From Cyclostephanos tholiformis (lineage: Eukaryota > Bacillariophyta > Thalassiosirophyceae > Thalassiosirales > Thalassiosiraceae), in contig JALLPB010000328.1 in NCBI GenBank assembly GCA_036939975.1, positions 1 to 17,633 of the forward strand: a stretch of DNA of 17,633 bases, in the 5' to 3' direction. Shown in pieces: positions 1 through 10,009 of this stretch (position 1 is the first letter of the stretch; every line of letters starts with the position of its first letter). Below the pieces are notes generated by a model. It did no database searches. It saw only the letters and a program-made list of their open reading frames with translations, and was not told the origin of the DNA. A program made the translations under genes and the position numbers.

Positions 1-394
1 AGCAAGTACGCTAGTTGTTTGTGAGAGTTTAGTAATAAGAAAGGGACCCTCTACTACGTCATTGGTGCAACAAGCATCGTCCATGGAAAAGTGGACAGAG
101 CTGTAGCCAGAGAGCTCAGCTATTTGCCGGTAACTTTGGCTGGCTGAGGCGGCCAAAATTGGCGACAAAACTACGATTTTGCGAAGGTGGAAAAAAAAGT
201 GGTCACAGATATGCGACCATAGTTGTTAAGCTGTTAATTCTTATTAACATAATCATCATTGACTCTACTAGGAGAGAATCTAGTGTTTCTCCAACTCGTG
301 AGCCAATCACTCTGGAGGGTAGGAAGTGTTGGGTATGATATTTTTTTTTGGTGTTTTCCTCGTCAAGCACGGGCAACAGCAAGACCCAAGTTCG

Positions 395-437
395 TACTTT
401 TCCCACCCCAAAGGCCAAAAAAGGGGTAGGAAAAGTA
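395..437. repeat. Imperfect inverted repeat (hairpin)
   Basis: The left arm 395-409 (TACTTTTCCCACCCC) and the right arm 423-437 (GGGGTAGGAAAAGTA) are reverse complements with one mismatch, a 15-bp stem around a 13-nt A-rich loop. The string ACTTTTCCC recurs directly downstream at about 446. No gene end lies beside it, so a terminator role is not supported. Confidence 0.6.
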
Positions 438-1029
438 GTAAGAACTTTTCCCGACTACTATCTCCTTATCCGGCCACAATTTTTGCACAATGGTGACAAA
501 TTTCGGTTTTTGTTTTGGCTTTTCGTACAAACCAATTCCTACGTAGCTTGTACAGACGTTCTCAGTTCCAAAAATTCCGAGCGACGAAAATTCTTGAGAG
601 GGCCAAAAAGGGGGGAAACAAAAAGACAATGCCCACAAAACTCATCTTGTAGGATAACACGTAGGAATTCTTTTGTTCGGAGTTTTTTTAGAGGGGTGAA
701 ATTTTGTCAAATCAATAAGAAAACAGAGGATCGATGAAGCACTTTGAACCGTTTTAATTAGAAAACTGGACCATAACAATATTATTATATCTGTGGAGAG
801 AGGACAGTCTCAGCTTTCCAATGGTATAGGGGTCTGGGGGTCTGTGACAGTTTCATCATTGTCAAAATGCACAGGGCGTTCGTCAAAGGTAATTTTTTCC
901 ACGGTTGTGCAAAAATTTCGATAAGGAGATAACAAACGACGGCCAGGAATGCCATGGCACATAAAAGAAAATCTCTTGGGTGTTTGTACATAGGAATCAG
1001 TTAAATCTGTAATCAGGGAAGCTAGACTT

Positions 1030-1104
1030 AAGGTCTAGGGTTAGTCCCAAGGTCTAAGGTTAGACAAAAGGTTTAAGCTTAGACATTAGGTCTGTGTAGA
1101 CATG
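1030..1104. repeat. Degenerate 19-bp tandem repeat, about 3.9 copies
   Basis: Successive units start at 1030, 1049, 1068 and 1087. The consensus is close to AAGGTCTAAGGTTAGACAA. The first unit contains AGGGTTAG, which resembles the TTAGGG-type telomere motif, and the copies diverge progressively to the right. No open frame runs through it in a way that suggests coding. Confidence 0.7.
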
Positions 1105-1463
1105 TATTAGTATTTTTCATTACAACTACTTAACAAAAAAATGATTCTTACCCCGCCCGGTTACTAGTTGTCATCATGAGTTTGCTTTGGGCAAGTTCGA
1201 ATCCCTCAACTCAATGGAGAAAATAATTAAAATATAATAAGAAGGAGGTGTCATCAAGTTGCGTCGACCTGAGTTCTCGTTCATTCCGCTCTCAACCAAG
1301 CAATCAGATGCGGGCTTCTTCATAAAACCTCGCCAGGAACAATAGCAGTCTGTCTATTATTCATTACTACCGATTCACAGCCACTCCCATCATCAATTAA
1401 CAAGAGGCTAAAAGTGTGCAGTTGCTGGGCTTGGTTCGTGAACTCGCAAGAATATCCTCTCCG

Positions 1464-3162
1464 ATGAAGATGGAGCAGCTACCCTTTCATGTCAGTATCA
1501 ATCCGCTACCACCTACGGCAACGCCGCGTCAAGAAGTGGGCACAACATCGACACACTTCCATTCCTGTGAGGAGTTGTTGCTTGCCGAAGAGTCGATTAA
1601 GAAGCTTGTCGCTGGTTCTCACTTCTTCCCTCCAAGTGCGGCAACCGATGATTGGTTCCGTGACTCTCCTCGAGAAGGAGGGCCCTCGCCAGCGAGCGCC
1701 CTAGCGCCGGTTGTGACCACCCATGTCAGAACACTGCACGAGCACGAGATTCGCGTCGAGAAGCTGCTAGGGAGGGGTGGTTTTTGTGAAGTTCGCCGGG
1801 CCTATTTGGAACGTGGCACTCGAAGCAACGTGGGCAATAGCGATGTCCAAGCCAATAAGCCCATCAGCCGCGGGCAGAAGTATGCAATCAAGTATTTATT
1901 ACCTGAAATAAGCCAAACAAAGAGCAAGAAGTTCTGTCGAGGAACAGCTGACTTGGCGATCGAAGCTCGCTTTCTATCGTTGCTGTCTCATGATAACATC
2001 ATTAGGCTCCACTATGTCAGCGCAGGTAGCTTGCGCGAGATTTACCATTGTTTGGATACAACCGGCACAAACGAGGACCACCAAGAATCAATTGAAGAAC
2101 TTCGACACAATTTTGGCTACTTCCTCGTCCTAGATCATCTCGAAGAAACTCTGGACCATCGAATCAAGCACACATTCATCCCTGAGGTGAAACTCATCAC
2201 CGGAATGGATCCACTGAAGCACCTTGATAATCATTATTGTGTGCATCGTAATGTCTGTCCGAATCGCCGCTGGTCGCCCCATCTTCCTCAGTGGATGCAT
2301 TATAAACATTCTGCACTCACCGGGTCCAGAAACGAATGTTCGTCCAATCCCATGAAGAGTGCACTTGCGAAGAGGTTGTTGATCTTACAAAAAATTGCGC
2401 ATGCAATATCATATTTACACGATCATCGTATTTTGCTCCGTGACATTAAACCTGACAACATCGGATTTTTCCATTCGAGTGATGGTTGCCAAGAAGATGT
2501 TCCCAAACTATTTGACTTCGGATTAGTGGCAGAATTAAAGGATTCCAATAAGTTCGTTTCCGCAACCTGTTTTGGCGGTAATCATCATCATGTCGATGAT
2601 GTTTACAAACTCACTGGATGTACCGGGTAAGTTATATCTTCCTCTAAACAGGTAGGCAGATCACAATGGAATGCTTACTATATGGTTGCACTCTTTAAAA
2701 TCGCGCAGCTCCAGAAGGTATATGTCACCCGAGGTAGCATTCTCTGAGCCGTACAATCGTAAGGCAGATATATACAGTTTTGGAGTTTTGCTATATGAAT
2801 TGTCATCATTATTAACGCCATTCTCGGGTCTAACAATGGATAGACACGAAGAGGAAGTGTTAAGATGTGGGTGGCGTCCGTGCTTGTTGGGATACGACTA
2901 TTTCTGGCCAAGCGATTTGACGTCTTTGATTGATGAATGCTGGCGTGATGATATGAGGCAGCGACCCCCCATTGATAAGGTCGTAAAAAGGCTAGATGAT
3001 TGTATTCGCGACCTGACCTCAAATCCACCTCCGATGGATGATAGAAAGCATCAAAAGATAACTGCAAAGTCTCTCCTGGGGAGCCTTGCACATATCCAGT
3101 TATCATCGCTTCCCTCTGGCTCTACAAGTCATCATAGCAGGAAGATTGCACGCCAAGCATGA
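1464..3162 (+). CDS. Protein kinase, TKL-like, two exons
   Basis: Predicted Ser/Thr (or dual) protein kinase of 538 residues, join(1464..2626, 2709..3162). The 82-nt intron has donor GTAAGT and acceptor CGCAG; joining restores the activation-segment string GCTGSRRYMSPEV, which is strong support for the splice. Motifs: Gly loop GRGGF (residues 103-107), Lys143 in YAIKY, a probable alpha-C Glu167, catalytic loop LRDIKPDN with Asp327, Lys329 and Asn332, DFG at 351-353, and APE-equivalent SPE (394-396), followed by ADIYSFGVLLYEL. The His of the usual HRD is Leu. The N-lobe to catalytic-loop region carries a long insertion (about residues 195-300), and the first 95 residues have no recognised domain. 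I chose the first ATG after the in-frame stop at 1398-1400; a second Met follows two codons later. The closest family by motif is the tyrosine-kinase-like group expanded in diatoms. Its substrate cannot be told from sequence. It ends 75 bp from the converging PWP1 gene. Confidence 0.86.
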
Positions 3163-3237
3163 AATCTTAAACGCCACTAATTGAAGATATCAAATTCTCT
3201 AAGTTAAATAAATAGATTCCTGACAATACTATGTCAG

Positions 3238-5846
3238 TCACTTCCTTTTGTGAGCTCTGTTCTTCTTCTTACCCTTCTTCTTCTTTGATTTGTTCATACC
3301 TTCCAGGGTCGTGAGCGTTGCCGTATCATTCTCACTCGCAGCCATGGTTGCTTCGAAGTCTGGTTCTTTCTCTACTTCGTTCAAATATGTGGCATCCGGG
3401 CCTTCAGAACCTTCGCCCCCATGTATTCGACCAGCAAAGCGATTTCGAATGGCATCTTCTCCCTCCATGTCCCATATGGCCAATTCGTTTCCGCTTCCTC
3501 CGCATGCCAACAGCCATGGCGAGGAAGGGTAGAAAGATACTGAGTATAGTTTTCCAACACTCATATCTTTAGATCCACATGGTTGCGGTGTTTGGGGTGT
3601 GCTGCTTTGGGTGTCCCAGAGTGCTACCGTTTTGTCAATAGAACAGGTGACAAACATTCCTGGTATTTGACTGTACCCAATTTGTATTGAGGATGCACAA
3701 AATGAATGACGAATAATGAAAAGATGATCTTCTGATTAACGAAAAAATACGTAAAAAAGCCACTCTACACGTACGCGTTGTAAGTAATATCGCTGACTCC
3801 GCCATATTCATGCGCCACGAATCTCCACACTGGGTCCGACTCGAACTTGCGCACGTCCCAGCACTGCACCGTCCCATCCTCGCTCGCGGCGGTCAGATAT
3901 TGTCCACTGTGAGGATCCCAAGCCAACGCCTCGCAGTCCGCCGACAGCTTGGCCGTCTTGACATTCTGATTGGAATTACTATTGGCCACGGAAACGGAAG
4001 CGGCGGACCGCGCGTCCACCAGGCACACCCTGCGATCGTACCCGCCGGTGGCAAGTAACGTGCCCTCCACAGGGTGCCACGCCAGAGATTGGACCTTGTC
4101 GGTATGATGGCACAACGTCGCCGACGGACGGATGTAATCGCCGTGGGTCTGCGTCACGTCCCAAAGTTTCACCGTGCCGTCAGCGGAAGCACTTGCCAGG
4201 ACCTGTCGATGGACGGCATTCCAGCTCAATCCCATCACGGCATCCGTGTGACTACCCTCGCGCAATCCCGTCCGACCTCTACTACCTCTACCACCGCCAT
4301 TCTTCGTCTGTTTCGTCCTCGTTTGCATTTTCCCGCCACCGACGGTCGAGCTGGATGGCTTCATCGCTTGCTGCATTCTTATCCAACACTCCTCGGCACC
4401 ACGAGTATCCATCCCGCCCAAGACGAGGGATGGCTCGAGGGCATTCATCACGTCAAGGTTCCATACCTCGATGGCCGGCTCAAAGGACCCCACTGCCACG
4501 TAATTTCCAGCGCGAGCAGTGCCATCATTGGCGTCGGATGAAATCACGCAGCCCAGAGCCAGGCATAACGGATAAGACGGTAGCGGTATGTCGTGATGCA
4601 CGTACAGGTTGGAAGATTGAGTATCAAATATGTTGACCTCGAGCGATGCAAAGTCCTCTTCCGTCTTGGCCACGACAATAAGAGCATCGGTATCTCGTAA
4701 CTGAATGTCATCCTCGTCCTCTTGATCGTCGTCGTTGTCCTCGTCCTCGTCGACGCCGTCGTCGTTCATTGTCATATTTTGCAGGTCTTCCATCGTGTAG
4801 CCACCATCCTTACCATGCATCTTGCCGCCGCCTCCACCGCCACTACCACCAATGCCAAGGGATTGTAATCCCTCCACGTCAAGGGGCATGTATTCGCGCG
4901 TGTCCGGTACATCATCCAGATCGTCCTCGTCCTCACTATCGCTGCTATCGTAATCATCGCCGGCGACATCATTTTTGATATCATCCTCGTAGAATTCTTC
5001 CCTCATCATCATTTCGGCATCCTTTCGTGACATTTTTTATTTATCGCACGGATGGATGATCACACAACAGGATGGCCGAAAGAGGATGAATTGATTTCGT
5101 TTTTCAATCGATTCGACGCACATGGTGACCGTTGGGAACGCGTTTGATTGTATTCGAATGATGACGCACGAAGCGTATGATGATGCCATCGAGTAAGAAT
5201 GATTTCATCATGAAGATCGGGGTGAAAAGAGAAGTAAAATAAATGATCTGATGAGCAAAAAAAGGAGAACATATAGATAAAGGGAAACAGAGGTAACTTC
5301 CACGACATTCAAGGGTCCCATCTCTCTCATTCTATTTAGGATAAGTCGCATTTCCATCGAGGACGAACTCGATTAGCAATAACACCATACCTTTCCAACT
5401 CCGAGCAGATCTCCCACATCCCTCCCGTCACCATCTTCGTCGTCATCGTCGTCGTCGTCGTCGTCCGAGTACTCGTCCATGCGCAAGTCGGCTGGTAGGC
5501 TGCTCGGATCGACCTTCGGCAGCCGTGGCCTCGGTGGATTTATCGCAATCCTCTCGTTATTCTCGGTCACGCCTCCTCCATCCTCTTCCCCATCATCGTC
5601 CTCCTCGACACCTACGTCGACGACATCTTCCCACCCCCCATCCGAATCGGAAGCGTCATCGGCATTCCTCTCCCTCGCGCTATCATTGATATCGTCGTCG
5701 GCGCCATCACGCCCACCGCCACCACCAACCTCCACCTCCCCCCCCTGCATTCGCGACAGGAATTCGCGCTCCGCCCGCGAGTATTCGTACTTGCAGGGAT
5801 TGGGATTCGCCCGTCCCGCGGGTATCCACTCTATTGCGGCTATCAT
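3238..5846 (-). CDS. PWP1: PWP1-like WD40 protein (periodic tryptophan protein 1), three exons
   Basis: WD40 beta-propeller protein of 711 residues, complement(join(3238..3670, 3775..5021, 5391..5846)). PWP1 proteins are nucleolar factors in ribosome biogenesis and rRNA transcription. The N-terminus MIAAIEWIPAGRA resembles the start of fungal and animal PWP1. A long acidic stretch follows (about residues 50-260), then the family signature DTDALIVVAKTEEDFASLEV and NLYVHHDIPLPSYPL (about 262-304), and WD repeats ending VKLWDV, VCLVDA, VQCWDV, VALWDT and LAIWDM. The C-terminal tail KSKKKKGKKKNRAHKRK is a likely nucleolar signal. Intron 1 (5022-5390, 369 nt) is phase 0 with donor GTATGG and acceptor GAAAG. 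Intron 2 (3671-3774, 104 nt) has donor GTACGT and acceptor TACAG, and restores AQIPGMFVT. Exons 2 and 3 alone would lack the conserved start. The protein is longer than the roughly 500-580 residues usual elsewhere because of acidic, poly-Gly and low-complexity insertions. The exon 1 to 2 join is the least certain part. Confidence 0.92.
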
Positions 5847-6259
5847 ATGGTTAGACGTGGAGAAGGACCCGCAAGTTTTTGTGTCGACGAAGCAACAGCA
5901 GGTTTATCTACGGACATGAGAGTGGATTGGGAATGAGGTCGGCACTTTTTGGAGGAGAGACGTATTTTATTTTATTTTAACTAGGTAGGTATTTTTTGGT
6001 GGTCTGGGGAGATCGAAGAGGCCCCGCCAGTTGGCGAATTACGTTTTAGCGATTATTGTTCCTCATTCGTAGTACCTACCACAATAATACTCCTCTAGAG
6101 AGGTATTAGGTAGGTGGTAATAGGTACTCTATCTTATTGTATTATTCCTCTTACGTACACTCTACGTAGCATAGACAAAGTCGGAAGAAGCACGCCACGA
6201 CAGAATTTCTTCCACTCTGTCTCAAAAGAAGTATCGTAGTAACTACCTTGGTCACCACC
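5847..6259. promoter_or_regulatory. Divergent intergenic region between PWP1 and RING-H2 genes
   Basis: These 413 bp separate two head-to-head start codons, so both promoters and 5' UTRs must lie here. I see a repeated TAGGTAGG motif (near 5985, 6108 and in the hairpin), T-rich runs around 5962-5980 and a large palindrome at 6072-6127. The context CACCACCATGG at 6260 is a strong eukaryotic translation start for the + gene. No classical TATA box is assigned. Confidence 0.6.
6072..6127. repeat. Imperfect palindrome in divergent promoter
   Basis: Outer arms GTACCTA (6072-6078) and TAGGTAC (6121-6127), inner arms CCTACC (6075-6080) and GGTAGG (6109-6114), and a central near-symmetrical core AATACTCCTCTAGAGAGGTATT form an interrupted inverted repeat. 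It lies roughly mid-way between the two start codons and could be a cruciform or a dimeric protein-binding site; that role is inference. Confidence 0.5.
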
Positions 6260-7658
6260 ATGGTCAACATTGCTGATTACCGACTACCGGTGCTGGGGCC
6301 AAGTCGAGTGATGTGGAAAGTGCTGCTAGTATTATTCATCATTTGTCACGCCCCGTCCATATCGGGTGCGTATACGTGGGTGTGCGAGCTCTCATATCCC
6401 CGGGTGATAGTGGCGCCGTCGAAGTCGACGTCGCCGGGGGGGGGGGGACGTCTGCGGCATTTGCTGCGCGGACCGGCGGGAAAAAATGATGCCATTCTAC
6501 TCCCCGGCGGGTCCATCGAACGTCATCGTGCGCGATTCTCCTCGGGATACGTCTACTTCAATACGACATCGTCGAACTTGTTCGATCCTAATAACGGGGT
6601 TATGACCAACAATGTTCCCGATCCTTTTAATTTCGAAGAAGCAAATATCGGCGGTAATGGCGATTTAGGAGAATCCACCGTATATGTAGATGTACGACTC
6701 TGCGGCTGCGCTAGCAGTCTATTGCAAATCGTTGATGAGTTCTACTGTCCGGCTACTGCAAGCTATTGCTCTCCTTGGATATCTCACGAGCAACACGGCG
6801 TGAGATGCATCGAGTATAAGAATTGGTCAGTTGCATGGTCGAGAAACTCGTGGTATTACATCCTCTTTTTATTCGCGGTGTTAACCGGCTTTCTATTTTG
6901 CTCGAGGCCTGGTCGTGTGAGTAACTTTTGATGCTATGTTTTTTTTGTCAGTGATATATCATCAACTTCTTACAATTTTTGATCCCGGCACAGGATGCAA
7001 TTAAATACCCGATATCTCGATGCTTCCCCAAGATGAATACATGGATTGCAGAGACGCTGCTTCAGGCGGAAATTCAATCGCGCAATAGCATCATAGCTCA
7101 ATATGAACACGCAATTCGTATGAAACGACGAACGGAGGGTTGGATCTCAGGGTACTCAATCAAAACCAAACGCCATGCATGCAGCGACATCGCAACCACA
7201 AGTCGACCTTCGAAGGATGAAATTCCACAGGATTGGTGCGATAGTAATTCTTTTGATTCCATGTGTACGATTTGCCTCCTTGAAGTGGGAGACGGCGATC
7301 GTGTCGCTGACTTGAGCTGTGGACACATATTCCATCCCGACTGCTTAGGAGAGTGGATCCTGAAGAAGGTATGTCATACTCAGAGCGTTGCAATCTTTGG
7401 CAATATTTATTCAAACATCTAATTTATCGACTGCCGTCGGCTTCATTGTGTCGTGGACAGAACTCGTGTCCGCTCTGCCAGAATCGAGACATCGCCAAAG
7501 AAATCAGATCCTTCGACACGAATGATGGTGCAAACAATCAGGAATCTCGCACCGAATTTACAATGTTGAGCCGATGGCGACGTGAGGCATGTGATATATT
7601 CGTAGACTTTGCCACCGGCAGAAGTCGGAGGAGACTCAGAACGCTTACAAGTCGTTAG
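6260..7658 (+). CDS. Single-pass membrane RING-H2 protein, probable E3 ubiquitin ligase
   Basis: Predicted protein of 409 residues, join(6260..6916, 6994..7368, 7461..7658). Both introns (77 and 92 nt) are phase 0 with donors GTGAGT and GTATGT and acceptors CACAG and GACAG. The N-terminus carries a hydrophobic segment (about 18-33, MWKVLLVLFIICHAPSISGA) typical of a signal peptide. A Cys-containing, presumably lumenal region follows to about residue 195, then a transmembrane helix (about 198-215, WYYILFLFAVLTGFLF). The cytosolic part has a RING-H2 finger: C310, C313, C328, H330, H333, C336, C347, C350. The finger is split by intron 2, and splicing gives the correct ten-residue spacing before the last Cys pair. 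The architecture resembles PA-TM-RING ligases, but I do not recognise a PA domain. The start is the ATG in a good Kozak context; the open frame extends four non-ATG codons further upstream. A 12-G run (6436-6447) encodes poly-Gly and could be a length-variable or misread site. It acts presumably in ubiquitination at the endomembrane system. Confidence 0.87.
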
Positions 7659-7912
7659 TTTGTGCAGTGGGAATTGGTGCCATATGTAGAGTATACAATC
7701 ATTTATAGGACTGGTCGAGGAGCGCGGAGGAAAGAAAGTTGTCTAGAGTCAATAAGACTTACACTTAAAGAGCTATTAGACATGGTTTTACCTCTAGAAG
7801 TATCTGTTTGCGGTACGTGGCGGAGTTGAATTTGTGAGAGAGAATTTCAGCCTAAAGAAATCATGCAAGAAAACAAAGGAATGATGTGTTTGTTCAGCGT
7901 GAGGTAGCCTCT
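7659..7912. other. Convergent 3' intergenic region
   Basis: The RING-H2 gene (+) and the MYB gene (-) converge here, so the region should hold both 3' UTRs and polyadenylation sites. No open frame or repeat was recognised. Confidence 0.5.
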
Positions 7913-9084
7913 CTACACAGCGTGCACGTCAGAAAAGTTTGCTGACTCTGCCATAGACTCGATGGAGTTATGATTGGCATCGCACTTCTTGTATGGAAGT
8001 GGAGTCATGCTCACAGAAGTCATGCTCATGTGATGTGCCACGCCCACAGAAGTCACCCCCATAATTGACATGCTGTTCCCGACATTGATGCACCTGCGAG
8101 ACCCTTCGTTGGAACATGGGGTATTCGTGATGAAGGGTCCAGAATAACACGATGAAACAACTGACAAAGGCATTGCCGGCGTGTAAGGAGTAGCTGCGGT
8201 TGTAGGATCAGCCATAAGACGGGGAAAAAACGACGGCGAGAAAATGTCTTCGGCGTGAACTCCATCTGCACTTGGGGCAAGTGGGGGCATTTTCATCGAT
8301 AGAAAATTTTCAGTCCAACTTTGCAGCATGAATGACTCCCTACTGCGGTTGTCAAAGGGAGTAAAGCGGACATGCTTCATCGATGTCACCTCAGAGTTGA
8401 GATCGAATTTGTCAATGCTCATTGAGAATCCATGTCTTGCATGTGGCGTTGCTGATACAGACCTCTTTGGAGTCTTGCTGATGTGGTCAATCGTGGGGGC
8501 TTTCCGCATTTTTTTCTCCGTCACTCTCTTTGGCTTAGACACCATCGTCATACCTCGCTTCTTGTTTGCCTGTTTCTTCTTGCAAGTGTGCCAGCGATTC
8601 TTCACATCATTGTCGGTCCTTCCAGGCAGCGACTCGGCGATTGTCGTCCATTTGTTCCCGATCTTTTTCTGGAGTCTATCGATCAAGTCATCTTCGGCCT
8701 CCGTCCAACCCCCCTTCTTGATGTTGGGTCGGAGATGGTAGCACCATCTTTCCCTACACTGCTTTCCACTCCTTCCTGGTAGGTTTTCTGCAATTAAACG
8801 CCACTGGAGATTTTGGTGGCCGCCGCCATCGTCCCACGCTTCGACAATTCCTTTCAACATTTCGTCCTCCTACGTCATAGGAGAAAATCATGTTTCCATG
8901 TTGCAAAGACGAATTGGTTCGTTGAGGGGGACTCGATTCTGCTGCCTGCGCGGGCTCACGCCGAGGAAAAGGGACTCACCACCTTTGACCATGCCTTCAT
9001 TGGGTTGCGTTCTTTCGGCGTCTTCGCAATGAAGCGGTGCAACTCAGGAGACAAGCCCGCATACTCCCCCGATGCTTTTGCCAT
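7913..9084 (-). CDS. R2R3-type MYB transcription factor, two exons
   Basis: Predicted nuclear DNA-binding protein of 353 residues, complement(join(7913..8869, 8980..9084)). The 110-nt phase-0 intron has donor GTGAGT and acceptor CGTAG; splicing yields AWSKVEDEMLKGIVEAW, the start of a MYB repeat, and places ATG at 9084 with a short leader. R2 Trp residues are W32, W58 and W77; R3 Trp residues are W90, W109 and W128. Recognition-helix strings are SGKQCRERWCYHLRP and TDNDVKNRWH. R2 has 25 residues between its first two Trp instead of the usual about 19, because of a Gly-rich loop (DDGGGHQN). After residue 135 there is a basic stretch, then Ser/Thr/Met/Pro-rich low-complexity sequence with no further domain. 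R3 closely resembles animal and plant c-MYB-like repeats. Targets are unknown. The open frame in exon 2 alone would lack the first Trp of R2, so the upstream exon is well supported. Confidence 0.92.
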
Positions 9085-9496
9085 GTTGGTGATCTATGGT
9101 TGATTCACCTCAAATAAAAAGTACTCGAAGTTGTAAAAGTAAATAAGTACAATATTTGGATGACAAAAAGCCTGAGTCGTGTTTTCCCACCTTGGTATCC
9201 GGACTCTCTCAAAAGACTACCACGCTTACGAAAAACCACGCCCCCCAGGCATTTACTGCGTGCTGGGCCTGTTGCTAGAATCATTGTGATGAGGGGCTCG
9301 GATGAATTCAAACGCGATTGGTCAGATACCGGTATCTCTATCAAGATGTGAGATCTGAGCTCACAAAAATAGCTAAATACTTGGACCAGCTCAAACAACA
9401 ACAGCAACTGGAACTCCATCTGCTCGGGACTGCTGCTGCAGAGGCTCGTCTCCTGCAATCATGCACCGTCGTGTGTCATAGTACAAAAAAAATAAG
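9085..9496. other. Noncoding stretch upstream of MYB and of the Thr/Glu-repeat fragment
   Basis: This should contain the MYB promoter. Open frames on both strands have no recognised domain. At about 9386-9425 the frame shared with the downstream fragment reads PAQTTTATGTPSA, a Thr-rich string of the kind seen in secreted linker regions, but it is flanked by an upstream TAA and a TAG at 9479-9481. It may be an older exon of the same decayed gene. Confidence 0.4.
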
Positions 9497-9802
9497 GTAT
9501 ATGCATGCCATTATGATAAGAAAACCGCAACAACGGAAACTCTATGTATCGCCAAGACTTCTGTTCAAAATCACATTGGCAAGCATCCTGGTTATACTTG
9601 TGACCGATGCCCACCAACGGAGATTCTGACTGAGAATTCTACTGAGGTTCTGACTGAAGATTCGACTGCAGCGTAGACGGAGGCACCGACGGAGATGACG
9701 GAAGTTCCCACTGAAGCGTCAATGGAGGCTCTGACGGAGGCGCCGACGGAGGTTGCGACGGAGAAGAGGCGCCTCCGGCGGTGCCCCCGTCACCGTTGCT
9801 GA
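9497..9802 (+). pseudogene. Decayed fragment of a secreted Cys/His-motif and Thr-Glu-repeat protein
   Basis: In one forward frame the sequence reads VYACHYDKKTATTETLC..., then GKHPGYTCDRCPPTE, then a run of about 14 short TE-containing units such as PTEILTE, STEVLTE, TEAPTE and VPTEA, ending at TGA 9800-9802. The spacing of CH..C..H..H-P-G-x-x-C-x-x-C recalls a small CH/HGD-like motif found in secreted and surface proteins of bacteria and algae; this is a resemblance by eye only. The frame contains a TAG at 9674-9676 inside the repeat, and another TAG at 9479-9481 just upstream. No start codon or signal peptide was found. An exon beginning after AAG at 9496 would avoid the upstream stop, but not the internal one. 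It is most likely a relic of a larger gene; a misread base or readthrough cannot be excluded. Confidence 0.45.
9600..9765 (+). repeat. Degenerate short tandem repeat (CxGACGGAGG-type units)
   Basis: Repeats of roughly 9-15 bp with the core ACGGAG or ACTGAG occur throughout, in phase with codons for Thr-Glu. Later units are G/C-rich (GAGGCGCCGACGGAGGTTGC), earlier ones A/T-rich, which suggests expansion from the 3' side or relaxed drift on the 5' side. Confidence 0.65.
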
Positions 9803-10009
9803 CTTACGAGACGACTAAATAGAGGTAGGGACAAAGGCACTCTACATGCCACTGATCCTCTCGCAAGTGGTGGTAATTGAATCAAGGTCAAGTGGATAAC
9901 ATGACAAAATCCTCAATATATCCCGAAGAAAAACGATTTCGCCCGCAAAATCAGTTGACTCTTAGGAGGATTAAATAGGAATAGATCCAACACTACATCT
10001 ATGGTATCA

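Larger units (their letters stand above)
1..1463. other. Noncoding 5' flank, AT-rich
   Basis: I see no convincing gene here. Open frames exist on both strands at about 350-740, but their translations are rich in Lys, Arg, Phe and Ser with no recognisable domain, and they lie in A/T-run-rich DNA unlike the coding regions further right. The stretch holds a hairpin (395-437) and a degenerate 19-bp tandem repeat (1030-1104). A GTTCGAATCC string near 1195 resembles a tRNA B box but no cloverleaf could be drawn. The last 200 bases should contain the promoter and 5' UTR of the kinase gene; no clear TATA or initiator element was recognised. Confidence 0.6.

Noticed and set aside
348..737. 129-codon forward frame and a 91-codon frame on the other strand
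   Set aside because: Both translations are compositionally random, lie in AT-run-rich DNA, and show no domain.
1150..1225. tRNA-like B box GTTCGAATCC
   Set aside because: No A box, acceptor stem or T stem can be paired around it.
3810..4636. Forward frames of 82-155 codons
   Set aside because: They are opposite-strand shadows of the well-supported PWP1 exon.
5060..5308. 82-codon minus-strand frame between PWP1 exons
   Set aside because: It sits inside the intron that phase 0 splicing removes; translation has no PWP1-like sequence.
8328..8782. Two long forward frames
   Set aside because: Antisense shadows of the MYB coding exon.
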